Counted from the stretch's first letter, positions 1-7,773 are shown. The stretch is 8,214 nt of DNA from Bacteroidota bacterium (GCA_021793635.1 JAJYSI010000128.1:1-8214); one strand, 5' to 3'. A program made the numbers and translations. The notes: generated from the sequence alone by a model not told the origin.

Positions 1-120
1 GCTGAGTTAAACCACCTTTACAGTTATCCCGACGGACACTTTCCGGAAGACACTCAGGAACCCGGTTTCAGGGGCAGACCCATAGATGTTATAAAAAAAT
101 ATTATGATAAACTCAATTAA
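1..120 (+). CDS. C-terminal fragment of an unidentified protein (5' end outside window)
   Basis: Frame 1 is open from the first base and ends at a TAA at 118-120, giving 39 residues that finish in GRPIDVIKKYYDKLN. The composition (Tyr/Asp/Pro rich, then a basic amphipathic tail) looks like a real C-terminus. The gene runs in the same direction as everything downstream and ends 58 bases before the next start, so it may belong to the same transcription unit. I do not recognise the family. The context (sulfatase and glycosidases downstream) makes another sulfatase or glycan enzyme possible, but nothing in these residues proves it. Confidence 0.72.
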   Translation, partial: AELNHLYSYPDGHFPEDTQEPGFRGRPIDVIKKYYDKLN

Positions 121-178
121 AAAAATAGCTATTAATTATCCTTGGTTATTTTATATTATTAGTTAACGGAGAACAATT

Positions 179-997
179 ATGATAATGTATGATATTCATG
201 ACAAGACAAGTTTAATATCGAATTTGTTTTTGTCTATAAAAATACCCGAACAAACTTTTGAGCCTGAAAACAATTGGGAACACAAATATTTCGGTATAGA
301 TACATACTCTGCAATTTCAAATCCAAAGATTATAAGAAAAAGAATAGAACTTACAATAGATAGGAAAAATCAGACTAACGGATTTAGCAATCTAACAATT
401 AAAACGGAACGCTTCTGTAAAAGTAACTTCTTTTTTTATGCCGATGCCGAGTTGAAATGCAAGAACGACGAAATATCCACTCCATTAACATGGATTTATG
501 AATCAAAGGTAGCAAAAAGGAGAAGTGACACACCTTATCTTAAAAGTGGAATGAAAAAAAATATTAAGGTTGCAGAAAGGAAATTAATTATTGAAACGGG
601 CGAAGCCTCCTCAAAAATGGAGCTCCCAGGCAGCTATACATGTAAATGGTGTCTTTTGGATTCAGTTCAGAGAATGCCTAAGGTTCCGGATAAGTCTATA
701 GAGTTTAAAATGATTGATGAATATGATTCAATAATAGGCGATCAAACTTTACGATTCAGAGAGGCAGCCAAAACCGAAACCGCAAACGGAATGAAAGATG
801 TCTTTTGTTTTGAATTATTAGGCTCCGGAACTATACCAGCAACTTATTGGATTGATTCTTCAGGAAGACTTCTATTCTATATTTCCGGTATGGAGCTTTT
901 GGTGCTGACGGAAGAAAACGGTAAAACTGTTATTCCGATTTCTATTTTTTCCGATTGGCAAAAAAAAAGCACTTTTGATTTGACCTTACCTGGTTAA
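179..997 (+). CDS. Conserved-looking soluble protein of unknown function
   Basis: The product is 272 residues with no signal peptide, lipobox or membrane segment, so it is probably cytoplasmic. The ATG at 179 is chosen because GGAGA (168-172) lies 6 bases upstream; an in-frame ATG at 185 is an alternative. The chain reads as mostly beta strands. A central PGSYTCKWCLLDSVQRMP segment (about residues 149-166) is followed by a strand-rich C-terminal half with TYWIDSSGRLLFYISGMELLVL (about 221-242). That last segment is the style of a sheet-forming reporter or lipid-binding-like fold (DUF3108 or LolA-like), but this is only a resemblance. From memory, similar uncharacterised proteins sit beside sulfatases and glycosidases in planctomycete-like genomes. 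The gene ends 33 bases before the sulfatase start, suggesting co-transcription. No catalytic motif is evident and no function is assigned. Confidence 0.85.
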   Translation: MIMYDIHDKTSLISNLFLSIKIPEQTFEPENNWEHKYFGIDTYSAISNPKIIRKRIELTIDRKNQTNGFSNLTIKTERFCKSNFFFYADAELKCKNDEISTPLTWIYESKVAKRRSDTPYLKSGMKKNIKVAERKLIIETGEASSKMELPGSYTCKWCLLDSVQRMPKVPDKSIEFKMIDEYDSIIGDQTLRFREAAKTETANGMKDVFCFELLGSGTIPATYWIDSSGRLLFYISGMELLVLTEENGKTVIPISIFSDWQKKSTFDLTLPG

Positions 998-1030
998 TTA
1001 TTTTTTTATTGTTTATAAAGGACTAAAATC

Positions 1031-2545
1031 ATGTCAAAAATAAAACGCAGAGATTTCTTAAAAAGCAGTGCTTTAATAGGCGGTGCTACATTATTTAATT
1101 TTAAAAAATTATCTATCGCATCTCAATTAATTGAGCAGAAAAAGCCAAACTTCCTTTTCATAATATGCGATCAAATGGTAATAGATGCTATTAGCATTTA
1201 CAGAAATTATTTCCCGGATTTAGCTTATACTTGTCATTGGACAAATACGCCAAATATAGATAATCTGATAGAAAACAGTGTGTCTTTTATTGAATCCCAT
1301 TCTTCAAATCCAGTCTGCTCTCCGTCAAGGTCTTGTCTCTTCACTGGAAGAATGACAGTTGAAACCGGTGTAATACATAACAATATTGGTATCGATATAA
1401 ATGTTCCGAATTTGGGACAATGGCTCGAAGACAAAACTATATACGAGCGTGTTTATTGCGGCAAATGGCATGCGGGAGGTCAATGGAACGTACCGGATGT
1501 TGATGGTCCTAGAATAGTCCCGGGATTTGATACCTTGCCTAACGGTCCCGGAGATTTTGGACAATTTATGGACTATGGTGTTGCTGGTGCGGCTGAAGCT
1601 TATTTAAGAAATCATTCGAATAGAAATCCTTTCTTATTAGTTGCTAGTTTCATGGATCCGCATGATATATGCTTTTGGGGACCACCGATAAACGAAGGAC
1701 GAAACCGCGGATGGGATTTTTTCAATCTTGGAAATAAACTGCCTGTCTTACCACCAAATCAGAATTATTCATTTAAGGAGATTTGGCATGATGCAATTCC
1801 TAAAAGTGAATTAGACGATATGAAATGGAAAAATTATCTATATGACTATGGTAGAATGGTTGAAAGGATAGATAATTATGTTGGTCGCTTGTTAAAAGCC
1901 GTCCATGATAGAGGAGACGATACAATAGTAATATTTACATCCGACCACGGCGACGGTCAAGGAAGACATAGGAGGGTGGAAAAATGGCATCCTTATCAGG
2001 ATTCGATAAAAGTTCCTTTAATAGTTTATGGACCTAAATTCGGAATTAGAAAGAATGTTGTTGATACCGAACATTTAGTGCACGGTACAGACATAGTCAG
2101 TACTATATGTGATTATGCGGGTATTAAGCCTCCTCCGAATGCCAGAGGATATAGTCTTCGTCCTTTAGTCGAAGGAAGAAAAGCAGTCAACTGGCGGGAT
2201 AATGTTTATATAGAACTTCAGGAGACCGGTCGTATTATAAGGACTAAACAATACAAATATGTTATGGCTTACAAGAAGTCCAAAAAATCTGACCAAAAAA
2301 CACTTGAGTCTGTTTTCCTTACAAAGGACGGTAAAGCATCTGAATTCATTCCCGGTGAAGGGAGAAAATTTCAGGAAGTACCTGTGAAAATGCTTTTTGA
2401 TATAAAAAACGATCCGTGGGAAACCGTTAATCTTGCGGAGAAAGATGGTTACAAAAAAATAATCGAAGAACATGAGTATATTCTCCGTAACGAATGGGAA
2501 AATAAATTAATACCCGGTCATCATTTTACAAGAGATTATAAATAA
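1031..2545 (+). CDS. Tat-exported S1-type sulfatase (formylglycine-dependent)
   Basis: This 504-residue protein should hydrolyse sulfate esters, most likely on a sugar, outside the cytoplasm. The N-terminus carries a twin-arginine signal (RRDFLK at 6-11, hydrophobic stretch about 13-23, probable cleavage near residue 30). The alkaline-phosphatase-superfamily core is complete: metal Asp47 in ICDQ, maturation motif CSPSR at 96-100 (Cys96 becomes formylglycine), GKWH at 144-147, MDPHD at 208-212, TSDHGD at 303-308 and a KWH motif at 318-320 before VPLIVYG. The C-terminal LFDIKNDPWETVNLAE is the usual sulfatase tail signature. The length is normal for family S1. AAAGGA (1017-1022) lies 8 bases before the ATG. 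The Cys-type motif requires a maturase (FGE or anSME) encoded elsewhere. The subfamily and the exact substrate cannot be read from the sequence; the rhamnosidase and mutarotase downstream suggest a sulfated rhamnose-containing glycan. Confidence 0.96.
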   Translation: MSKIKRRDFLKSSALIGGATLFNFKKLSIASQLIEQKKPNFLFIICDQMVIDAISIYRNYFPDLAYTCHWTNTPNIDNLIENSVSFIESHSSNPVCSPSRSCLFTGRMTVETGVIHNNIGIDINVPNLGQWLEDKTIYERVYCGKWHAGGQWNVPDVDGPRIVPGFDTLPNGPGDFGQFMDYGVAGAAEAYLRNHSNRNPFLLVASFMDPHDICFWGPPINEGRNRGWDFFNLGNKLPVLPPNQNYSFKEIWHDAIPKSELDDMKWKNYLYDYGRMVERIDNYVGRLLKAVHDRGDDTIVIFTSDHGDGQGRHRRVEKWHPYQDSIKVPLIVYGPKFGIRKNVVDTEHLVHGTDIVSTICDYAGIKPPPNARGYSLRPLVEGRKAVNWRDNVYIELQETGRIIRTKQYKYVMAYKKSKKSDQKTLESVFLTKDGKASEFIPGEGRKFQEVPVKMLFDIKNDPWETVNLAEKDGYKKIIEEHEYILRNEWENKLIPGHHFTRDYK

Positions 2546-2585
2546 TGAATTAAAATTTATTTACACCTTGAAGCTTTGTTTAATT

Positions 2586-2593
2586 AAAAAGGA
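2586..2593 (+). promoter_or_regulatory. Ribosome binding site fixing the start at 2598
   Basis: AAAAAGGA ends 4 bases before the ATG at 2598. The frame stays open upstream to a TTG at 2568, but that codon has no Shine-Dalgarno sequence and would add ten residues (MKLCLIKKEI) in front of an otherwise standard signal peptide. The site therefore supports ATG 2598. Confidence 0.65.
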
Positions 2594-2597
2594 AATC

Positions 2598-3839
2598 ATG
2601 AGTTCGAAAATCATTTACATAATGTTATTATTTATTAATATTACAAGTTTATCCTTCTCACAAAAAACTAATACGCCTTCTGTTTACATAGATTGTTCAA
2701 AGTGCGATATGAACTATATAAAAAAACATATCCCCATTGTTAACTACGTTCGTGATAGGAAAGAAGCCGATATTTACGTCCTTTTTACGTCGCAGAAGAC
2801 TGCTAATGGTGGAATCGATTATACTTTATTTTTTAAAGGAAAGAATAAACTATCAAATGTTTTGGATACAGTTAATTATGTTTCTTATGCTATCGATACT
2901 CAAGATTTACAGCGCGAAAAAATGGTTAAAGCACTTAAGCTGGGATTGATAAAATATTTGATTAAATCAAATTTGTCCAATGACATTAATATTTCATTTA
3001 CAAAATCAAAAGTTGAGACAAAACAAAAAGATGAATGGAATTATTGGCTTTTCAATTTTAGTTTTAACAGTAATTTCAATGGTCAGGCAAATCAAGATGC
3101 ACTATGGCTTCAAGGTTCGGTAAATGCAAATAGGACTACTGAAAATTCAAAAGTAAATTTCAATACTTATTCTACCTACAGCCAGAATAAATATGTATAT
3201 GATAACGGTACTGAACAAACAAATATATTAAGTCTATCCAGAGCCCAAGGATTAAATTCATACTACGTAAATTCGATAGATAATCATTGGTCATGGGGTC
3301 TTTGGGCAGGTATAAATACTTCAACTTATTCAAATTTAAAATATAGTCTGTTTGCTGCGCCTGGAATAGAATACAATATTTTTCCTTACACCGTTTCAAA
3401 TGAAAGACAGTTTATGATAGATTATCAGATAAAGAGTATTTACAATAATTATATTCAGGAAACAATTTTTCTTAAGAATGACGATTATTTATGGTCAAAT
3501 TATGTATCAGTATCATTCACTTTGATTAAGCCTTGGGGAAACATCAACATACATTGCAACGGTACAAGCTTTATAAACGATCTTAACTTTTATCAACTGG
3601 GAATAAGCAGCAATTTCTCTGTTGAATTGTTTAAAGGAGTATCGGTTAATTTTTATGGCGGATATTCAAAAATACAGGATCAGTTTTCCTTACCAATTTC
3701 AGGAGAATCTTTAGAAGATGTCCTAACGCAGGCTAAACAAATTCCTACGAGTTACAATTATTGGGGCGGGTTGGGTGTGTCTTATTCTTTCGGATCGATA
3801 TATAATAATTTTGTGAATTCTCGTTTTGACGGGGTTTAA
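2598..3839 (+). CDS. Secreted protein with N-terminal periplasmic domain and C-terminal outer-membrane barrel-like region
   Basis: The product is 413 residues from the ATG at 2598. Residues 1-21 form a Sec signal peptide, with probable cleavage after SFS before Gln22. Residues about 29-133 form a compact alpha/beta domain that includes VYIDCSKCDMNYI (Cys33 and Cys36 spaced CxxC) and VNYVRDRKEADIYVLFT. From about residue 147 to the end the chain is alternating aromatic and polar beta strands with Asn/Ser/Tyr-rich turns, as in outer-membrane barrels. It closes with GVSYSFGSIYNNFVNSRF. I recall closely similar proteins in Gemmatimonadota and other FCB-group genomes with the same DC..CD opening, NYVRDR core and FGSI.NN.VN.RF ending, but know no assigned function. 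It starts 52 bases after the sulfatase and ends 86 bases before the rhamnosidase, consistent with one operon. An oligosaccharide porin or an envelope assembly role are both possible; neither is shown. Confidence 0.85.
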   Translation: MSSKIIYIMLLFINITSLSFSQKTNTPSVYIDCSKCDMNYIKKHIPIVNYVRDRKEADIYVLFTSQKTANGGIDYTLFFKGKNKLSNVLDTVNYVSYAIDTQDLQREKMVKALKLGLIKYLIKSNLSNDINISFTKSKVETKQKDEWNYWLFNFSFNSNFNGQANQDALWLQGSVNANRTTENSKVNFNTYSTYSQNKYVYDNGTEQTNILSLSRAQGLNSYYVNSIDNHWSWGLWAGINTSTYSNLKYSLFAAPGIEYNIFPYTVSNERQFMIDYQIKSIYNNYIQETIFLKNDDYLWSNYVSVSFTLIKPWGNINIHCNGTSFINDLNFYQLGISSNFSVELFKGVSVNFYGGYSKIQDQFSLPISGESLEDVLTQAKQIPTSYNYWGGLGVSYSFGSIYNNFVNSRFDGV

Positions 3840-3913
3840 TAATACTTAGCTGCAATTAAATTTATCTGAATTTTCTCTGCATATTTTATAGCACATTAAT
3901 CAGCAATATTTTG

Positions 3914-3920
3914 AAAGGAG
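3914..3920 (+). promoter_or_regulatory. Strong Shine-Dalgarno fixing the rhamnosidase start at 3926
   Basis: AAAGGAG sits 5 bases before the ATG at 3926. A longer reading from TTG at 3911 would place this motif inside the coding sequence and add MKGVE, so the downstream ATG is preferred. Confidence 0.8.
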
Positions 3921-3925
3921 TTGAA

Positions 3926-6900
3926 ATGAAGGGCAAATTTCTCATTAAAAAATTATTAATCGGTTCTATAAGCATAATCTCAATATTTCTTTTATTTTCA
4001 TTTACGGGAACAACAAAAAACCAAATCAAATATTCCGATCTAGTAAAAGGTTTTACTTCTCCTCCCGATTCGGTTAAACCGCGAGTATATTGGTATTGGA
4101 TTAGTGATAATATTTCAGCAGACGGAGTTACAAAAGATCTGGAGGCTATGTCTAAAATAGGAATAGGAGGAGCATACATTGGCAATATAGGACTTAACGA
4201 CGTACCTTACGGTAAGGTGAAATTTTTTTCCGACAAATGGTGGAAGATTACCGAGCAAGCGGTAAGCACTGCGACTAAACTTGGATTTACAATTGGTATT
4301 TTTAACAGTCCGGGCTGGAGTCAGTCAGGTGGTACATGGATTAAACCTGATGAATCGATGCGTTATCTGGCTACAGCTGAGTTTCATATTGAGGGACCAG
4401 AAAAATTCAACAAGAAATTATTAGTACCATACGATAATTTTCAAGATGTGGCTTTACTAGCTTTTCCCACTCCTGAAGATGACAACATGGATATTTCGAA
4501 GTTTAATCCTAGAATTACTTCAAACTTTAGGATAAAAAATATACGAAATCTGGTAGACGGTAATATAACTACAGGGGCAAATTTACCTGATTCAATATCT
4601 GAAAAAAATCCCCTTAATATAATTATAAAGGCAGATAAACCTTTTACAGCGAGAAGTTTGACTTTATACCCTGAGCCGATTCCTTTTAAGGTTGATTGTG
4701 AACTTCAATGTAATGTGAACGGAAATTATGAGACGATTAAAAAGTTTGAATTTGACAGATCCAATCCGGGCAAGAATGTTGGATTTATGCCTTTCGGTCC
4801 TGTCTGTGTTTCATTTCCTTCAGTAAAGTCAACAGAGTTCCGGTTAATTTTAACCGATCTTCAAGGGAAAGGTGGATTCGAAGAACTTCAACTTTCGGAG
4901 GCTCCTAGAATAGAAAGATATATTGAAAAACAATTGGCTAAGATGCATCAAACACCTCATCCTATGTGGGATGAATATAAATGGTCGAGACAGACTGAGC
5001 CGAAGGACAAGAAATTAATTATTAATCCATCTTCCATATTAAATATTTCAAAATATTTGAAAAAAGATGGTACTCTTGTTTGGAATATTCCAAATGGAAA
5101 ATGGACAATCCTAAGAATAGGGATGGTTCCTACCGGAGTAAACAATTCGCCGGCTCCACCGGAAGGTACGGGTTTAGAAGTTGATAAAATGAACAAAGTA
5201 GATGTAAGGAACCATTTTAATGCTTTTATTGGAAAGATCCTTTCACGAATACCTGCAAAGGAAAGAAAATCTTTTAAATATGTTGTTGCAGACAGCTATG
5301 AGACTGGATCTGAAAACTGGACTGATGGTTTTGATAAAATTTTTGAAAAAACTTATGGCTATGATCCTATAAAGTGGTTACCCGTTTTCACTGGTAGAAT
5401 GGTGGGATCGGCAGATCAATCAAATAGATTTTTATGGGATCTCAGAAGATTAATTGCCGATGAGATAGCATATAAATATGTAGGAGGACTGCGCGAAATC
5501 AGTAACAAACATGGATTGAAATTATGGTTGGAAAATTACGGACATTGGGGATATCCATCAGAATTTCTCAAATATGGCGGTCAATCCAACGAAGTGTCTG
5601 GTGAATTTTGGGCAGAAGGAGACCTTGGAAGTATCGAATTGAAGGATGCCTCTTCCGCGGCTCACATTTATGGTAAAACTCATGTTTGGGCTGAATCTTT
5701 TACGGCTGCAGGGAATACATTTTTGAGATATCCAGGATATCTTAAAAAGCGATGCGATTGGGCATTTACTCAAGGTATAAACAGTACATTATTACATGTT
5801 TATATTGAGCAGCCGTACGATAGTCTTTTACCTGGAGTAAATGCACCTTTTGGTACAGAATTCAACCGCTTAAATACTTGGTTTTATCCATCAAAAGTTT
5901 TTATCGATTATATCCGCCGCTGCAATTTTATGCTGCAGCAGGGAAAACCTGTGGATGACATAGCATATTTTATTGGCGAGGATGCCCCGGTAATGACCGG
6001 AGTCCAAGATCCGCCGCTTCCTGAAGGATATTCCTATGATTATATTAATGCGGAAGTCATCGAAAAAAGTCTGTCAGTCAAAGATGGCAAACTTGTTCTA
6101 CCCAATGGAATATCATATAGAATATTAGTCCTTCCAAAATTAAATACAATGCGACCCGAATTGTTACGCAAAATAAAAGAACTTGTTGATAAAGGTGCAG
6201 TTGTTTTAGGTCCTCCGCCTGAATATTCTCCAAGTCTGCAAAATTATCCGAATGCCGATAATGAGGTTAAGAGAATGGCGGCGGAATTATGGGGAAAGAT
6301 AGACGGTCAAAAGATCAAATACGAGAAGTACGGTGACGGAATGGTAATCGATGGGATGAATTTAAAGGAAGCGCTTGATCTTTTAAAGGTTAAACCAGAC
6401 TTCGCTATTCAAAACAATATCCCGGTACTATATATACATAGAACTACGCCGGATGCCGAAATTTATTTTATCACAAATCAGGGTGATAGTACAATTAATA
6501 TAAATCCGACTTTCCGCGTAAAAAATATGCAGCCGGAGCTTTGGGATCCTATAACAGGAAACATTCGTACTCTTCCAGCATATACGGAAAATGTTAACGG
6601 AATATCTGTTCCTATAAAAATGGAGCCTTCTCAAAGCTGGTTCGTTATTTTCAAAAAATCGGAAGGCAGTCCCATATCAGATAATATAACCGATAATTTT
6701 CCGGAAGCAAAGGAAATATTAAAATTAAACGGTCCTTGGAATGTTAAGTTTGACCCGGGTATGAGAGGTCCTAAGGGCGCGGTTGTCTTTAAAAATCTGG
6801 AAGATTGGACAAAAAGTAACGATAAAAGTATAAAATATTATTCCGGATCTGCTGTTTATAGTTATGATTTTAATTTAAAATCGATGCCCAAAGTCGATAA

Positions 6901-7204
6901 AATATTACTTGATCTAGGATCCGTTGGAGTAATTGCGCATGTTACATTGAACGGAAAAGACGTAGGAGGTGTTTGGACTATACCTTGGAGTATAGATATA
7001 AGTAAAGAATTGAAAGCCGGAGAAAACAAACTTGAAATTACCGTGACTAATACATGGGTTAATAGAATAATAGGGGATTTAAGATTGCCTAAATCTGAAA
7101 GAAAAACTTGGCTGACATTTAATCCTTTCAAACCCGATAGTCCGCTTGAAGAATCAGGATTATTCGGTCCGGTAAGAATATCTGAAGTAAATTATAAAAA
7201 ATAA
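3926..7204 (+). CDS. Secreted GH106-type alpha-L-rhamnosidase
   Basis: This 1092-residue enzyme should remove terminal alpha-L-rhamnose from glycans in the periplasm or at the cell surface. Residues 1 to about 30 are a signal peptide or N-terminal anchor without a lipobox Cys. The GH106 catalytic barrel follows: PRVYWYW (52-58), IGIGGAYIGNIG (about 79-89) and NSPGWSQSGGTW (about 127-138). It is interrupted at about 200-328 by a beta-sandwich insert of discoidin-like character. It resumes with DSYETGSENW (456-465), LENYGHWG (535-542), WAESFTAAG (588-596) and GINSTLLHVYIEQP (617-630). Glu459 (in DSYE) and Glu590 (in WAES) are my candidates for catalytic acid and base; their 131-residue spacing agrees with the pair I recall for Bacteroides thetaiotaomicron BT0986. 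A Rossmann-like domain covers about 680-800. A GH2-like sugar-binding sandwich ends the protein, with VTLNGKDVGGVWTIPWSIDI at 1006-1025. The length is typical of the family and no truncation is seen. The closest alternative is a related uncharacterised GH106-like hydrolase with a different deoxysugar specificity. Confidence 0.94.
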   Translation: MKGKFLIKKLLIGSISIISIFLLFSFTGTTKNQIKYSDLVKGFTSPPDSVKPRVYWYWISDNISADGVTKDLEAMSKIGIGGAYIGNIGLNDVPYGKVKFFSDKWWKITEQAVSTATKLGFTIGIFNSPGWSQSGGTWIKPDESMRYLATAEFHIEGPEKFNKKLLVPYDNFQDVALLAFPTPEDDNMDISKFNPRITSNFRIKNIRNLVDGNITTGANLPDSISEKNPLNIIIKADKPFTARSLTLYPEPIPFKVDCELQCNVNGNYETIKKFEFDRSNPGKNVGFMPFGPVCVSFPSVKSTEFRLILTDLQGKGGFEELQLSEAPRIERYIEKQLAKMHQTPHPMWDEYKWSRQTEPKDKKLIINPSSILNISKYLKKDGTLVWNIPNGKWTILRIGMVPTGVNNSPAPPEGTGLEVDKMNKVDVRNHFNAFIGKILSRIPAKERKSFKYVVADSYETGSENWTDGFDKIFEKTYGYDPIKWLPVFTGRMVGSADQSNRFLWDLRRLIADEIAYKYVGGLREISNKHGLKLWLENYGHWGYPSEFLKYGGQSNEVSGEFWAEGDLGSIELKDASSAAHIYGKTHVWAESFTAAGNTFLRYPGYLKKRCDWAFTQGINSTLLHVYIEQPYDSLLPGVNAPFGTEFNRLNTWFYPSKVFIDYIRRCNFMLQQGKPVDDIAYFIGEDAPVMTGVQDPPLPEGYSYDYINAEVIEKSLSVKDGKLVLPNGISYRILVLPKLNTMRPELLRKIKELVDKGAVVLGPPPEYSPSLQNYPNADNEVKRMAAELWGKIDGQKIKYEKYGDGMVIDGMNLKEALDLLKVKPDFAIQNNIPVLYIHRTTPDAEIYFITNQGDSTININPTFRVKNMQPELWDPITGNIRTLPAYTENVNGISVPIKMEPSQSWFVIFKKSEGSPISDNITDNFPEAKEILKLNGPWNVKFDPGMRGPKGAVVFKNLEDWTKSNDKSIKYYSGSAVYSYDFNLKSMPKVDKILLDLGSVGVIAHVTLNGKDVGGVWTIPWSIDISKELKAGENKLEITVTNTWVNRIIGDLRLPKSERKTWLTFNPFKPDSPLEESGLFGPVRISEVNYKK

Positions 7205-7222
7205 GGACATCATTTATATTTT

Positions 7223-7279
7223 AGAAAGAAGATAAATTATAATCGAGATGGTTTATCTTCTTTCTGTAATTTTATTATT
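7223..7279 (+). terminator. Perfect 14-bp hairpin with T-rich tail after the rhamnosidase gene
   Basis: AGAAAGAAGATAAA (7223-7236) and TTTATCTTCTTTCT (7252-7265) are exact reverse complements separated by a 15-base loop. The 3' side continues into a T-rich but interrupted tail (7266-7279, including TTTT at 7270-7273). It begins 18 bases after the rhamnosidase stop, and the tail favours termination on the plus strand. The stem is AT-rich (4 G/C of 14) and the loop is long, so termination may be leaky. It could instead act as an mRNA-stabilising or attenuating element between the rhamnosidase and rhaM. Confidence 0.65.
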
Positions 7280-7321
7280 GAGTAAAAACATTTTTAACAA
7301 TTATTAAAATAGGAATTAAAC

Positions 7322-7636
7322 ATGAACAAGATCGCCTTTAAAATGAAGCTTAAGCCCGGTTTCGAAAAAGAATATAAAAAACGGCATGATGAGATCTGGC
7401 CGGAGTTAAAAGAACTTCTTTCCCAAAACAGCGTTAGTGATTATACCATATTTCTTGATGAGGAAACACACTTATTGTTTGCAGTCCAAAAGTTAAACAG
7501 CGATTCTTCTTCTCAGGATTTAGGTACTAATCCTATTGTACAGAAGTGGTGGAAGTATATGTCTGATATTATGGAGACAAATCCCGATTTGTCTCCGGTA
7601 TCAATTCCGTTAAAAAAAGTTTTTCATATGGATTAA
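7322..7636 (+). CDS. rhaM: L-rhamnose mutarotase
   Basis: The product interconverts the alpha and beta anomers of L-rhamnose in the cytoplasm, feeding the rhamnose isomerase pathway. At 104 residues it has the same length as E. coli RhaM (YiiL), which I can align from memory: KEYKKRHDEIWPEL (16-29) against EEYQRRHNPIWPEL, IFLDEETHLLFAV against IYLDKARNLLFAM, and QKWWKYMSDIMETNPDLSPVS (75-95) against the same block. The expected active-site residues Tyr18 and His22 are present, with Tyr41 and the Trp76-Trp77 pair. There is no signal peptide. AGGA (7311-7314) lies 7 bases before the ATG. The gene sits 117 bases after the rhamnosidase and beyond the hairpin, so it could have its own promoter, although I see no convincing one. 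The pairing with an alpha-L-rhamnosidase supports the assignment. Confidence 0.96.
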   Translation: MNKIAFKMKLKPGFEKEYKKRHDEIWPELKELLSQNSVSDYTIFLDEETHLLFAVQKLNSDSSSQDLGTNPIVQKWWKYMSDIMETNPDLSPVSIPLKKVFHMD

Positions 7637-7773
7637 ACCCTATCGTTCAATAAGGGGAAAAATTAATAAATCTATTTTTAAGATTACCGGATAAGAATGG
7701 GCAATATAAACTGATTAAAGATACTGTCAGAATATTGTTTTCATATATTGTAATCAAAAATTTCGGAATTATC

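Noticed and set aside
124..133. Palindrome AATAGCTATT before the gene at 179
   Set aside because: A 10-base AT-rich palindrome is expected by chance in such sequence, and no second copy was found near other genes.
1234..1564. Overlapping minus-strand open frames of 66 and 79 codons inside the sulfatase gene
   Set aside because: They lie antisense to conserved sulfatase motifs (CSPSR, GKWH), have no ribosome binding site worth noting, and their translations resemble no family.
2165..2473. Minus-strand open frame of 102 codons
   Set aside because: It is antisense to the sulfatase C-terminus; the Phe-rich translation is what the complement of Lys/Glu-rich coding sequence produces.
3886..4185. 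Minus-strand open frame of 99 codons crossing the intergenic gap and the rhamnosidase start
   Set aside because: It runs against the rhamnosidase signal peptide and GH106 motifs and has no recognisable protein features.
7276..7310. Possible promoter ahead of rhaM (TTGAGT and TATTAA, spacing about 18)
   Set aside because: The match to a sigma-70-type -10 box is poor, transcription would start almost at the ribosome binding site, and such matches are common in AT-rich DNA. No Bacteroidota-type TAnnTTTG box was seen either.
7637..7657. Possible small hairpin just after rhaM (CCCTAT against ATAAGGG)
   Set aside because: The stem is only six pairs with a bulged A and is followed by an A-rich rather than a T-rich stretch, so it does not make a convincing terminator.
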